From Arthrobacter sp. AFG7.2 (GTDB lineage Bacteria; Actinomycetota; Actinomycetes; Actinomycetales; Micrococcaceae), in the NCBI RefSeq assembly GCF_002892835.1, contig NZ_PJMB01000001.1:372001-436000 (forward strand): 64,000 nucleotides of DNA, read 5' to 3'. The notes beneath the pieces were generated by a model. The model searched no databases. It was not told the DNA's origin and was given only the letters and a program-made list of their open reading frames with translations. Both the position numbers and the translations under genes were made by a program. The number at the start of each line of letters is the position of its first letter. The stretch's first letter is position 1. Below, piece by piece: positions 45,067 through 53,762 of the stretch.

Positions 45067-46806
45067 TCAGCGCAAGGGCACGATGTCTTCCACGCCCAAG
45101 CGGGCGGCGTCTGCGGATTCGTCGTCCGGCTGCTCCTGGCTGAGGCGCTCTGCCTCCACCCGCGCAATGTAGTGCCGGACCTCGTTTTCGCGCTGGGCTT
45201 CGCTCCAGCCAAGGACGTCACCCATTAGTTTAGCGACAACGGGGACGGCAGACACGCCGCGGTCCCAGGCTTCAATGGAAATACGAGTCCTTCGCGTCAG
45301 GACGTCATGGACGTGCCGGGCGCCCTCGTGCGTGGCGGCATAAACGGCTTCGGCCTGGAGGTAGTCGTCGGCACCCGGGATGGGCTCTGCCAGGGCGGGA
45401 TTGGCTTCAATGATGGAGAGCACCTCCGAGGTCATGGACCCGTAGCGGTTCAGCAGGTGCTCAATCCGCGCGACATGCACGCCGGATTCCTCGGCTGTCC
45501 GATTGCGGCGGTTCCACGCTGCCCTGTAACCCTGTGCGCCCAGTAGCGGGATCGTCTCCGTGCAGCTGGGCGGAACCCGCTCATCCATTGTGCGGGTAGC
45601 CTCATCCACGGCATCTTTTGCCATGACCCGGTAGGTGGTCCACTTTCCGCCGGCCACCACCACCAGGCCCGGAACAGGGTGCGCCACCACGTGTTCCCGG
45701 GAAAGCTTGGCGGTGGAGTCGTTTTCCCCGGCGAGCAGCGGGCGCAGGCCAGCGTAAACGCCCTCCACGTCCTCCCGGGTCAGCGGCCGTTTGAGGACCC
45801 TGTTGACATGTTCCAGGATGTAGTCAATGTCTTTGCTGGAGGCAGCCGGGTGGGCCTTGTCCAGGTTCCAGTCCGTGTCTGTGGTGCCGATGATCCAGTG
45901 CCGCCCCCAGGGAATGACGAACAGCACTGATTTTTCCGTGCGCAGGATCAACCCGACCGTTGACTGGAAACGGTCCCGTGGGACCACCAGGTGGATGCCC
46001 TTGGAGGCACGGACCTTCAACTGCCCGCGGTCCGTCACCATGGCCTGGGTTTCATCCGTCCAGACACCCGTGGCGTTGATGACCTGCTTGGCCCGGACGT
46101 TGAACTCGGTCCCGTCCTCATGGTTGACGACCTTTGCTCCCACCACCCGTTCGCCTTCGCGAAGGAAGTCCACCACCTTCATCTGGTTGACGGCGTGGGC
46201 ACCGTAGTAAGCGGCGGTCCGGACCAGGTTGGCGCAGTACTTCGCGTCATCCACCTGGCCGTCGTAGTACCGGATGGAGCCGACGAAGGCGTCATTCTTG
46301 AGGCTGGGGGCAGCACGCAAAGTGCCCCGCCTGCTGAGGTGTTTGTGGAACGGTACTCCCCTGCTGTGTCCGCCGGACACCGACAGCGCGTCGTAGAGCG
46401 CGATTCCTGCCCCGACGTAGGGGCGCTCGATAAACGGCTTGGTCAGTGGATACAGGAAAGGCACGGGCCGGGCAAGGTGCGGCGCGAGTTCGGAGAGCAG
46501 CAGCCCGCGTTCCTGCAGCGCCTCCTTCACGAGGCCGAAATCGAGCATCTCCAGGTAGCGGAGGCCGCCGTGGATAAGTTTCGAAGACCTCGACGACGTG
46601 CCCGCCGCCCAGTCGTTCGCCTCAACGATGCCGACGCTGAGGCCGCGCGTCACGGCGTCCAGCGCTGCCCCTGAGCCCACGATGCCACCGCCCACGATGA
46701 GGATGTCCAGCTCCTGGCCGGGTTCCGCAGTAGCGCGCAAGCGCTGGATGGAAGCTTCCCTGGCTTCGGGGCCGAGAGCCCCGCCGTTAACAGGAACACT
46801 CTTCAT
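45067..46806 (-). CDS. glpD: Aerobic glycerol-3-phosphate dehydrogenase
   Basis: FAD-dependent membrane-associated enzyme oxidising glycerol-3-phosphate to DHAP; 579 residues. The FAD motif is ILIVGGGIVGSGAALDAV near 35-52, followed by SRSSKLIHGGLRYLEM and the substrate/FAD region RGQLKVRASKGIHLVVPRD. GVYAGLRPLLAG and the GGKWTTYRVMAKDAVDEA block precede the C-terminal DAO_C domain. It heads a glpD-EIIA unit. No glpF or glpK is adjacent. Confidence 0.95.
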   Translation of the reverse strand: MKSVPVNGGALGPEAREASIQRLRATAEPGQELDILIVGGGIVGSGAALDAVTRGLSVGIVEANDWAAGTSSRSSKLIHGGLRYLEMLDFGLVKEALQERGLLLSELAPHLARPVPFLYPLTKPFIERPYVGAGIALYDALSVSGGHSRGVPFHKHLSRRGTLRAAPSLKNDAFVGSIRYYDGQVDDAKYCANLVRTAAYYGAHAVNQMKVVDFLREGERVVGAKVVNHEDGTEFNVRAKQVINATGVWTDETQAMVTDRGQLKVRASKGIHLVVPRDRFQSTVGLILRTEKSVLFVIPWGRHWIIGTTDTDWNLDKAHPAASSKDIDYILEHVNRVLKRPLTREDVEGVYAGLRPLLAGENDSTAKLSREHVVAHPVPGLVVVAGGKWTTYRVMAKDAVDEATRTMDERVPPSCTETIPLLGAQGYRAAWNRRNRTAEESGVHVARIEHLLNRYGSMTSEVLSIIEANPALAEPIPGADDYLQAEAVYAATHEGARHVHDVLTRRTRISIEAWDRGVSAVPVVAKLMGDVLGWSEAQRENEVRHYIARVEAERLSQEQPDDESADAARLGVEDIVPLR

Positions 46807-46876
46807 TGAACGCCTCCAGTGCCGCTAGTGCCGGTAGTAAAACCACCATACTTGCTTGCGGCACGCTTGGGCAGGA

Positions 46877-46903
46877 GGGCAGCGGCGGATACCGCCGCTG
46901 CCC
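46877..46903 (-). terminator. Perfect 12-bp stem terminator of guaB3
   Basis: 46877-46888 pairs exactly with 46892-46903 over an ATA loop. It lies 14 bp past the guaB3 stop. It is GC-rich and lacks a U-tract, as is common in this GC range. Confidence 0.7.
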
Positions 46904-46916
46904 AGGCGCCAGGGCG

Positions 46917-48053
46917 TCAGTTGCCGGAGTACGGGGAAACCACGACGTCGACCCGCTGGAATTCCTTCAGGTCCGAATAGCCGGTGGTCGCCATGGAGCG
47001 GCGGAGCGCACCGATGAGGTTTGAGGTTCCGTTGGTGTGGTGGCCCGGTCCGAAAAGGACTTCTTCGAGCGGACCCACGGTACCGACGTTGGCGCGGTCG
47101 CCGCGCGGAAGTTCGAGGTGGTGGGCTTCCTGGCCCCAGTGCCATCCCTTGCCGGGTGCCTCTTCGGCCCTGGCGAGCGCGCTGCCCAGCATCACGGCGT
47201 CGGCGCCCATGGCAATTGCCTTGACGATGTCGCCCGAGGCGCCCATGCCGCCGTCGGCAATGACATGCACGTACCGGCCACCGGACTCGTCCATGTAGTC
47301 CCGGCGTGCGGCCGCGACGTCGGAAATGGCGGAAGCCATGGGCGAATGGATGCCCAGTGCGCGGCGGGTGGTGGTGGTGGCGCCGCCCCCGAAGCCGACC
47401 AGCACGCCGGCAGCGCCGGTGCGCATGAGGTGCAGCGCGGGCGTGTACCCGGCGGCACCGCCGACGATGACCGGAACGTCCAGTTCGTAGATGAACTGCT
47501 TGAGGTTCAGTGGCTCGTGGTCCTTGGAGACGTGCTCGGCGGACACGGTGGTGCCACGGATGACAAAGATGTCGACGCCGGCGGCCACCACTGTCTTGTA
47601 GTGCTCCTGCGTGCGCTGCGGCGTCAGCGAACCGGCCACGGTTACGCCGGCCCCGCGGATCTCGGCAAGGCGGGAGGTGATCAGTTCAGGCTGGATGGGC
47701 GCTTTGTACAGCTCCTGCATCCGTCCGGTCACAGCAGGGCTGTTGGTTTCATCCTGCAGGGCGCCGATTTCGTCCAGGATGGGCTGCGGGTCCTCATACC
47801 GGGTCCACAGGCCCTCAAGGTCCAGGACGCCGAGGCCGCCGAGCCGGCCCAGCGCGATGGCGGTCTGCGGGGACATGGCGGAGTCCATGGGCGCAGCGAT
47901 CACGGGCATGTCGAACTTGTAGGCGTCGATCTGCCACGACACGGAGACGTCCTTGGGGTCGCGGGTCCGACGGTTAGGGACGATTGCAATGTCATCCAGG
48001 GAGTAGGCACGACGCCCACGCTTGCCACGGCCGATCTCGATCTCGTAAGTCAC
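46917..48053 (-). CDS. guaB3: GuaB3 family IMP dehydrogenase-related protein
   Basis: A (beta/alpha)8 protein of 378 residues without the CBS pair of GuaB, GTG start. The N-terminal RAYSLDDIAIVPNRRTRDP block is family specific. VIVGGAAGYTPALHLMRTG and VHVIADGGMGASGDIVKAI bind phosphate. Where GuaB has the catalytic-Cys loop GPGSICTTR, this protein has VIRGTTVSAEHVS without Cys, as is typical of GuaB3. It accompanies guaB in Actinobacteria and is believed to act in purine interconversion. It is downstream of the WXG locus and transcribed away from it. Confidence 0.9.
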   Translation of the reverse strand: MTYEIEIGRGKRGRRAYSLDDIAIVPNRRTRDPKDVSVSWQIDAYKFDMPVIAAPMDSAMSPQTAIALGRLGGLGVLDLEGLWTRYEDPQPILDEIGALQDETNSPAVTGRMQELYKAPIQPELITSRLAEIRGAGVTVAGSLTPQRTQEHYKTVVAAGVDIFVIRGTTVSAEHVSKDHEPLNLKQFIYELDVPVIVGGAAGYTPALHLMRTGAAGVLVGFGGGATTTTRRALGIHSPMASAISDVAAARRDYMDESGGRYVHVIADGGMGASGDIVKAIAMGADAVMLGSALARAEEAPGKGWHWGQEAHHLELPRGDRANVGTVGPLEEVLFGPGHHTNGTSNLIGALRRSMATTGYSDLKEFQRVDVVVSPYSGN

Positions 48054-48241
48054 TGCTCTAGGTTATCCCAGCCGGGGCACCGCCCAGGGGACCTGCCATG
48101 GGTTGCCGCCCGGCCCGGACTGCGCGGCAGGCCCGGCAGCAGGATGGGCAGTGTTTCCCATGGCAGCGGCCCGGAGAAGCCCGTAACCTAGGCCCGGGGG
48201 CGCGGACAACGCTCCCGTGCCCGATTCCAAGGAGAAGAACA

Positions 48242-48322
48242 ATGGCCCCTGGGCTTTACGGTGCCGACATTGAGCAGTTGCGGTCCTTGTCCCCATCCAT
48301 GGAAGGCTCGTGTCTTCAGTGA
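48242..48322 (+). pseudogene. 26-codon remnant of a WXG100-module gene
   Basis: An ATG behind a near-perfect AAGGAGAAG site opens MAPGLYGADIEQLRSLSPSM, then EGSCLQ and TGA. The first 17 residues match the starts of the WXG proteins at 49723 (MAPGIYGADINELRKLS) and, less closely, 55651 (GADVVQLRDLA), so this is a truncated third copy of the N-terminal module. It ends inside the next gene, whose GTG start (48310) overlaps it by 13 bp. It may still serve as a translated leader. Confidence 0.75.
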
Positions 48323-48945
48323 CCGGGGAACGCGTGGCCGCACATTCCCTCGATCATTGGCTTTCCCCGGAGCTGGCCCGGGTCAGCCCCCCGAACGCTC
48401 CGTCCCGTTTACGGCAACTGGCCGATGCCCAGGGCACATTGGCGGCAGGCTGGAGCAGCGCGATCGCCGGCGGACCCGTCCTGGCCCTGGCGGGTGTGTT
48501 CTTCTCAGTCGTGTCAGGAAACCCTGCCGCGATGTTGGTGCTCTGTCCACTGGGTGCCGCCCTCATGGTGCTGGGCCTGACCTCGTGGAAGCGGGTTCGC
48601 GGCAGGCTTCCCAACACGAACAAGCTGGTCATCACCCGGGGCCCCGGTAATGCCCGCGGCGGCATCGCCATGGTGGCCGGACTGGCCGGCCTCATTGGTG
48701 CGGCCATGGTCACGGCACTTCCGGCGGCCGCCGAACGCGGCACAACCGTTTCGCTTATTGGTGCCTACCTCCTCATTGTGGCTGTTCTTGTGGCCTGCAT
48801 TGTGGTCCCGTCGGCCGTGCTGGGCCGCGCCCGGGAGTCGTTCCGGCTGCGGATCCGGTCCAACCCGGAACTGCGCAGAGCTGTAGAACAGGACCTGGCC
48901 GTCTGGCGCGATCCCTACGGCAACGCAGGCTACGGCCCGCTCTGA
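48310..48945 (+). CDS. Four-helix membrane protein of the WXG locus
   Basis: 211 residues from a GTG that overlaps the WXG remnant. A polar N-terminus of about 50 residues precedes two helices (AIAGGPVLALAGVFFSVVSG and AAMLVLCPLGAALMVLGL), a basic loop (WKRVRGRLPN), then two more (GIAMVAGLAGLIGAAMVTAL and LIGAYLLIVAVLVACIVVPS). The cytosolic tail ends EQDLAVWRDPYGNAGYGPL. I do not recognise a family. Its position behind a truncated WXG module suggests an accessory or immunity role, but this is inferred only from context. Confidence 0.7.
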   Translation: MSSVTGERVAAHSLDHWLSPELARVSPPNAPSRLRQLADAQGTLAAGWSSAIAGGPVLALAGVFFSVVSGNPAAMLVLCPLGAALMVLGLTSWKRVRGRLPNTNKLVITRGPGNARGGIAMVAGLAGLIGAAMVTALPAAAERGTTVSLIGAYLLIVAVLVACIVVPSAVLGRARESFRLRIRSNPELRRAVEQDLAVWRDPYGNAGYGPL

Positions 48946-49021
48946 CTCTGTGGATGCGGGCCGGAATCCCGCCAGCCTGGCCTGCAGGCATGCGCCGGAC
49001 ACCAGTAGCTACAGTTGCCAT

Positions 49022-49669
49022 ATGGGTTCACGGTGGGTATTTGACGGCCACATTGCCGGGATCGGGACCGCGTCAGGCCTTCGTGCCGTCGTGGGTATCT
49101 GGCAGGAGTCGCCCTTCGGTCCCTTTGCCGACGTCATGGTCCAGCAGGCCTCCGGGCACAGGCTGCTGTTGGCACCCACGGAAGACGTTGCAGGCTTCAT
49201 CTCCACCACCTACGCCTTCGACGACGTTACGGTGACCGACCTGTCGGCGCGGCTGGGCCACGGGACTCTGGAGGTCGACGCCGATCCCCTGGCTATCAGC
49301 GCCCGCCTCGGCGGGCGGGCCCTCCTGGGCAGGATGCTGCGGACGCTCCCCCGGAGCCTCGCCGTCCACCCCGGCTGGCTGCACGCCATCAGCCCGGTCG
49401 CCGGGATCCTGAGCAACGGTGCCAGGACCTCCGGCACCGCGGGCAGCGGCCGGCGGGAATACTACGGGGTGAGCGACCTGCACCACATCACCTCCGCCGT
49501 CGTCAGCTGGGACAACATTGACGCCGGGGCCTTGGCGCCCATCCGGCCGGCGGTGACCTTTGGCTTCAGCAGTGTCCCGCCGCGGCCAAGCCTGGCCCGG
49601 GTCCGCATCACCGTGGTGGAAAGTGGCGGTACCGGGGACAAGTACCCATCGCGGCAGCCAGGAAAGTGA
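49022..49669 (+). CDS. Uncharacterised protein in the WXG locus
   Basis: 215 residues from the ATG at 49022 (the frame is open to 48950, but upstream codons look non-coding). No signal peptide or membrane helix is obvious. Strong beta character is seen, with VFDGHIAGIG, LRAVVGIWQESPFGPFADVM and DNIDAGALAPIRPAVTFGFS. The SPFGPFADVMVQ stretch is faintly like acetoacetate-decarboxylase-type proteins, which is not enough for assignment. It lies between the membrane protein and the full WXG gene, in the same direction. Confidence 0.65.
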   Translation: MGSRWVFDGHIAGIGTASGLRAVVGIWQESPFGPFADVMVQQASGHRLLLAPTEDVAGFISTTYAFDDVTVTDLSARLGHGTLEVDADPLAISARLGGRALLGRMLRTLPRSLAVHPGWLHAISPVAGILSNGARTSGTAGSGRREYYGVSDLHHITSAVVSWDNIDAGALAPIRPAVTFGFSSVPPRPSLARVRITVVESGGTGDKYPSRQPGK

Positions 49670-49722
49670 CATAGTTTTGCCGGGACTGTTTGGACTGTTG
49701 GAACGATATTTGGGGGGACGTC

Positions 49723-50631
49723 ATGGCGCCGGGAATCTACGGAGCTGATATCAACGAACTGCGGAAGCTGTCCCGCTCATTCGCGGAATCCGGGACGAGC
49801 CTGAAGAGTGTGGGATTGACGGTGGATTCGCTGGTTCGGTCCGCTGCCTGGAAGGGCACTGACGGTGACAGGTTCCGCCGCGAATGGTCCTCCACGCTGC
49901 GTCCGATGCTCAACAACACCTCGGCGACCCTGCAAGGCCAGTCCTCAACGCTTCTCAAGCACGCGGACGAACAGGAACAGGCCAGTACAGCCGGTGGCAG
50001 TGCCGGTACCCCGGCCGGCTCGTCGCCGTCTTCCGGCGGTACCTCCGCCAATGGCACGGCCGCTGAATCCGGCCGTGGCCGGGACTGGACTGAGGCCTTC
50101 ACTGACTCCAACTACGTGCACGCTCCTTCCGGCGTGGAATGGCTGCTGGAGAAATTCGGTACGGATGACGGAAACGGCGCGTCCAGCATTGCGAATGCCA
50201 TCAAGTTCGTGGCGGACAAGTTCAGCTGGAACCTGGATCTGGCAGACGTACAGGCAGGCACCAGCAGGTTCTTCGACGGCATGAAGATCGCCGGAAAGGG
50301 ACTCGCCGTGCTGGGCGGTTTCCTTGGCGTGCTGGATGTTGCTTCCGGGATCGAGAACCGGGACCCGTTCCGGGTGGCGGACGGAGTGGTTGGTGGCGGC
50401 CTCGCTGTCGCCGCAGGCGTGGCGGCCGCCACCGGAGTGGGACTGCCCGTGGCGGCGGCCATCGGCGGTGCCGGCCTGGTATGGGGCCTTGCCTCCATGG
50501 CCTCCGGCAATGTGCCGGTCACCAAACGGATGTGGGACTTCGGCGCAGGAGTAGTTGGAGGCGTCAAAGACCTCGCCGGCGGGGTCAAGGATGCCGCCGG
50601 CTGGGTCGGCGGTAAGCTCGGATTCGGCTAG
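49723..50631 (+). CDS. WXG100-like protein with glycine-rich pore-like C-terminal domain
   Basis: 302 residues. Residues 1-90 form a helical hairpin with W43-K44-G45 at the turn and a DEQEQAS block near 82-88, homologous to the N-terminus of the DUF1023 protein at 54290. A Ser/Gly/Thr linker (89-118) is followed by a C-terminal domain with DWTEAFTDSNYVHAP and VADKFSWNLDLADVQAG. A long Gly/Ala/Val-rich hydrophobic region comes last (GLAVLGGFLGVLDVASGI, GVVGGGLAVAAGVAAATGVG, AAAIGGAGLVWGLASMASG, GVVGGVKDLAGG). This resembles channel- or pore-forming effector domains. It is probably a secreted WXG effector; export by a type VII system elsewhere is inferred. The ATG at 49723 is preferred over 49690. 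Confidence 0.75.
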   Translation: MAPGIYGADINELRKLSRSFAESGTSLKSVGLTVDSLVRSAAWKGTDGDRFRREWSSTLRPMLNNTSATLQGQSSTLLKHADEQEQASTAGGSAGTPAGSSPSSGGTSANGTAAESGRGRDWTEAFTDSNYVHAPSGVEWLLEKFGTDDGNGASSIANAIKFVADKFSWNLDLADVQAGTSRFFDGMKIAGKGLAVLGGFLGVLDVASGIENRDPFRVADGVVGGGLAVAAGVAAATGVGLPVAAAIGGAGLVWGLASMASGNVPVTKRMWDFGAGVVGGVKDLAGGVKDAAGWVGGKLGFG

Positions 50632-50687
50632 GCACAGACGCCCCATCACCAACACGGACCAAACATAGACCGAGACCGAAGGACCCC

Positions 50688-51338
50688 ATGACTGAGCAGC
50701 TTCTGCCGGATTCAGCCTATCGAATTACCAGCCACGAGATCCTTGCCCTGCTCGCCTTCATGCCGGGTCCGGGCACAGACCTTACCCGCCGTGTGCTGGG
50801 CCTGGAGAAGCTGCCCGACGACCACGATTTGGTTCGCGCGGGCGTTGGCACGCTGAATATCAGGGATACTGCCTCTGTTGATGGTGACCAGGTGACCCTC
50901 CAGGGTCCGGCGGACTACCTGGCGGCCGTCTTCAGCACATCCACCACGTGGTTTGATGTCACGCAGATCGGGCCCGCGGCGGTTGCGCCCGCCTATATCG
51001 CTGAATCGCCGGCCGGAAGGGTTGCGCTCTTCCTCCGGCCGCTGAGCGAATACGTCTGCCTGCCGTTGAGCGAGGATGCCTCCGCCCTCGACATGGTGGA
51101 AGCCACCGTGCAGGACGCCGTGGAAACAGCGAAAGCACCTTCTGGTGGAATCGTCACCTCCCGCCGGTACGAGGCTTTCAAGGAACCAAAGGTGGCCAAC
51201 ATCAAGGTTGCCGCGGACGGGGTACTCCAGCTGGCCTCGGCACCATTGGACGCCAGCGGCCAGCTGACAATCCGCGAACTCGCGGGCGACGAGTTGCCTG
51301 GCTCCGTGGTGCGCGCGCTCCTGTCGGTGACTTCATGA
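50688..51338 (+). CDS. Uncharacterised protein downstream of the WXG effector
   Basis: 216 residues, no signal peptide and no membrane helix. The sequence is mixed alpha/beta with the start MTEQLLPDSAYRITSHEIL and an N-terminal LLAFMPGPGTDLTRRVLGL segment. The C-terminus is LTIRELAGDELPGSVVRALL. I cannot assign a family; an EspG-like T7SS chaperone was considered but not supported. It starts 57 bp after the WXG gene and overlaps the next gene by 4 bp, so it could be a chaperone or immunity protein of the upstream effector. Confidence 0.65.
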   Translation: MTEQLLPDSAYRITSHEILALLAFMPGPGTDLTRRVLGLEKLPDDHDLVRAGVGTLNIRDTASVDGDQVTLQGPADYLAAVFSTSTTWFDVTQIGPAAVAPAYIAESPAGRVALFLRPLSEYVCLPLSEDASALDMVEATVQDAVETAKAPSGGIVTSRRYEAFKEPKVANIKVAADGVLQLASAPLDASGQLTIRELAGDELPGSVVRALLSVTS

Positions 51339-51856
51339 GCGGCGTTTCGCAGTCCATGGATGCACGCGCTGCTGCCCTCGGCTTCGCCCAGCGCAGGAGC
51401 TGGGTTTTCTACTCCTGGTGGTACCCGGCCGTCCTGGGGCTGGCCGGAGCAGTCCACGCAGGGCTGGCGCTGGCCGTCGGCGGGGATGCGGAACTGGGTA
51501 CGGTCCTGATGATCCTGGGAGCTGCCCTTTCCGCCGCTGGCTGGGCGGTGACGGCCAAGCCGCGCTTCACCCGTAAGCACCCCAGGCCCGCTTCAGACAT
51601 TCCCCGTGTTGACCAGGGCATCCGGATAACTCCCGGCATCATTTGGACCCTCCTTGGCGGGACCGCACTGATCGTGCTGGCTTTGGTGCTCTTCACACCG
51701 AAGGGAGCGTCGCCTGAAACACTTCCGGTGCTGGGCCTGCTCGTCACTTTCGCGGCCGGCATCTCGGCGGGCCTGGCCTATGTGCGGAGGCTGATGGCGA
51801 ACAGTGCTGACCTGTACGCCCGCTGGCTCCACCGCAAGCAGGGCGGGCAAAGGTAG
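51335..51856 (+). CDS. Four-helix membrane protein coupled to the preceding gene
   Basis: 173 residues. Four predicted helices occur in two pairs: SWWYPAVLGLAGAVHAGLAL and GTVLMILGAALSAAGWAV, then ITPGIIWTLLGGTALIVLAL and LPVLGLLVTFAAGISAGLAY. A positively charged loop (KPRFTRKHPRP) lies between the pairs and a basic C-terminus follows. The start ATG at 51335 overlaps the preceding stop (ATGA). No family recognised. A small membrane protein next to a pore-like effector gene is a typical place for an immunity protein; this is inference only. Confidence 0.65.
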   Translation: MSGVSQSMDARAAALGFAQRRSWVFYSWWYPAVLGLAGAVHAGLALAVGGDAELGTVLMILGAALSAAGWAVTAKPRFTRKHPRPASDIPRVDQGIRITPGIIWTLLGGTALIVLALVLFTPKGASPETLPVLGLLVTFAAGISAGLAYVRRLMANSADLYARWLHRKQGGQR

Positions 51857-51863
51857 CAGCTGC

Positions 51864-53723
51864 TCATACCGGCCCGGCCTCGTCCACACTGAGCTGGGAC
51901 TCGAACATCCTGAAGTAGCGGCCGCGAAGGGCCACCAGTTCTTTGTGGGTCCCCTGCTCCACGATCCTGCCGTCCTCCAGCATGTACACGATGTCAGCCT
52001 TCTCGATGGTGGCGAGCCGGTGGCTGATGGCGATGATAGTGCTGCTGCGGTCCGCGAAGAGGCGGGTGAAAATCCGGTGTTCGGCGAGCGCATCGATGGC
52101 CGACGTGGGCTCGTCCATCACCATAAAGGAGGCGTCGCGGTAAAAGTTGCGCGCCATGGCCAGCCGCTGCCACTGGCCGCCCGAGAGCCCGCTGCCTTTG
52201 CGGCCCCGGGGGTCCTCCATCCAGTTGCTGACGTGGTTGTCCAGGCCGTTGGGGAGTTTGTTGATGAAGTCCAATGCCTCGGCATCTGCGGCGGCCCTTC
52301 GGATCCGCGCATCGTTACGGGGCGAGTCAACGTCGCCAAAGTAGATGTTCTCTGCGGCCGTGGCGAATTCGTACTTGAGGAACTCCTGGCTCAGCACCGC
52401 CAGGTGGCGGTGCCAGGAGGTGACGTCGACGGCGGCGAGGTCCACGCCGTCGAGCATGACCTGTCCGGAGTCCGGGCGGTACAGGCCGGCGAGGATCCTG
52501 ATCAGCGTGGACTTGCCCGCGCCGTTCTCCCCCACAATGGCGATGTGCTGGCCTTCGCGGATGGTCAGGCTGATCCCGCGGATGACTTCCAAGTCGCTGC
52601 CCGTGTAGGTGAAGCGGATGTTTTTCAGTTCCACGGTCTTCGGTGACTGCAGCAGGGGCGGGGCGTGCACCGAATGGACCGGCAGGGCCATGAACAGCTC
52701 GTAGTCCTTAAGGTTCGCCAGGTCCTCGTCGATGGAACTGAGGGACGACACCAGGTTGTTCGCCGTGGACAGTGCCCGGCTGACAATCTGCTGCACATAG
52801 AGGAACTGGCCCACGGGCTGGGCGCGGGCGATGATCTGCCCCACCACCCAGATCAGGGACACCACCTCCGCGCCGTACTGCAGGGCATCCGCGGCAAGCT
52901 GCTTGGGGATGTACCGGCGCTGGAAATCAAGACGGCGGCGCTCGTCCGCGTCACGGAGGCGTGAGCGGAGGTCCATCAGGAAACCGACTATGCCGTACAG
53001 GCGCATCTCGGCGATATGCTGCGGCCTCAGGAGGTTGGTTTCGATCATCCGCCGCTGGCGGCGGGAATCCACCTGCGTGTTCCAGTGCGCTATCTGCTCC
53101 CTGGACAGCTTGAACTGCAGGTAGACGCTGGGCACGATGGCCACCAGGACAATCACGGCAATCCACCAGCTGACCAGCAGGAGGGCACCCACGGCAAGGA
53201 TCACCGAGACGAGCTGGGTGAAGATCGCCGCAATCCGGTCCAGGACGCGGGCGTAGGAGTCGGAGAACCTCTTGGCGCGGTCGTACAGGTCCACGGTTTC
53301 TTTATCGTCGTAGCGCCAGAACTCAAGGGCCAGGAACCGCTCGTACATCTGGTCGCCCACAATGGCACCCACCTTGAAGCTCATGAGCTGCTGGATGTAC
53401 CGGTCAACACTGGTGAAGGCACCCCAGAAAAGGCCCAGGGCGGCAGTGATGATGACGTAAATGATGGCCTGCTGCCCGGCCGCAGTATCGCCTGCGTAGG
53501 CAGCCGCCAGCGCCGTGGTGGTGAGGGCGGCAAAGTACGTGGTGACCAGTGGAAGCACGGCTGAGATCAGCGAGCCGAGGACCTTCATGATCACCGCACC
53601 CGGGGACGCGCGGAAGCTGACCCGCAGGACCTGGGCGACAGCGCGGGTATACGGCCGGAGGGCCAGACGGCGCTGGGGTTCCCTTTTAGGGCTCAGTTCA
53701 GCCGGGTGGCTTGGTGCGGGCAT
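51864..53723 (-). CDS. ABC transporter, fused permease and ATPase (type I exporter half)
   Basis: 619 residues. About 330 N-terminal residues hold six membrane helices (GSLISAVLPLVTTYFAALTT, QAIIYVIITAALGLFWGAFT and others). The ATPase domain has Walker A GENGAGKST, signature LSGGQWQRLAMAR and Walker B SFMVMDEPTSAID; the H-loop is IAISHRLATIEKADIVYML. The signature Gln-Trp is unusual but retains SGGQ. It is convergent with the WXG-locus genes and 39 bp downstream of the lipoprotein gene's stop, so it may belong to the lipoprotein/DUF1023 operon. The substrate is unknown. Confidence 0.88.
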   Translation of the reverse strand: MPAPSHPAELSPKREPQRRLALRPYTRAVAQVLRVSFRASPGAVIMKVLGSLISAVLPLVTTYFAALTTTALAAAYAGDTAAGQQAIIYVIITAALGLFWGAFTSVDRYIQQLMSFKVGAIVGDQMYERFLALEFWRYDDKETVDLYDRAKRFSDSYARVLDRIAAIFTQLVSVILAVGALLLVSWWIAVIVLVAIVPSVYLQFKLSREQIAHWNTQVDSRRQRRMIETNLLRPQHIAEMRLYGIVGFLMDLRSRLRDADERRRLDFQRRYIPKQLAADALQYGAEVVSLIWVVGQIIARAQPVGQFLYVQQIVSRALSTANNLVSSLSSIDEDLANLKDYELFMALPVHSVHAPPLLQSPKTVELKNIRFTYTGSDLEVIRGISLTIREGQHIAIVGENGAGKSTLIRILAGLYRPDSGQVMLDGVDLAAVDVTSWHRHLAVLSQEFLKYEFATAAENIYFGDVDSPRNDARIRRAAADAEALDFINKLPNGLDNHVSNWMEDPRGRKGSGLSGGQWQRLAMARNFYRDASFMVMDEPTSAIDALAEHRIFTRLFADRSSTIIAISHRLATIEKADIVYMLEDGRIVEQGTHKELVALRGRYFRMFESQLSVDEAGPV

Positions 53724-53762
53724 GGATTCAGCCTAGTACCGTGCCGGACAGCAGGAGGGTTG

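Noticed and set aside
50688..51338. EspG-type T7SS chaperone
   Set aside because: The length and motifs did not match what I can recall of EspG. Kept as uncharacterised.
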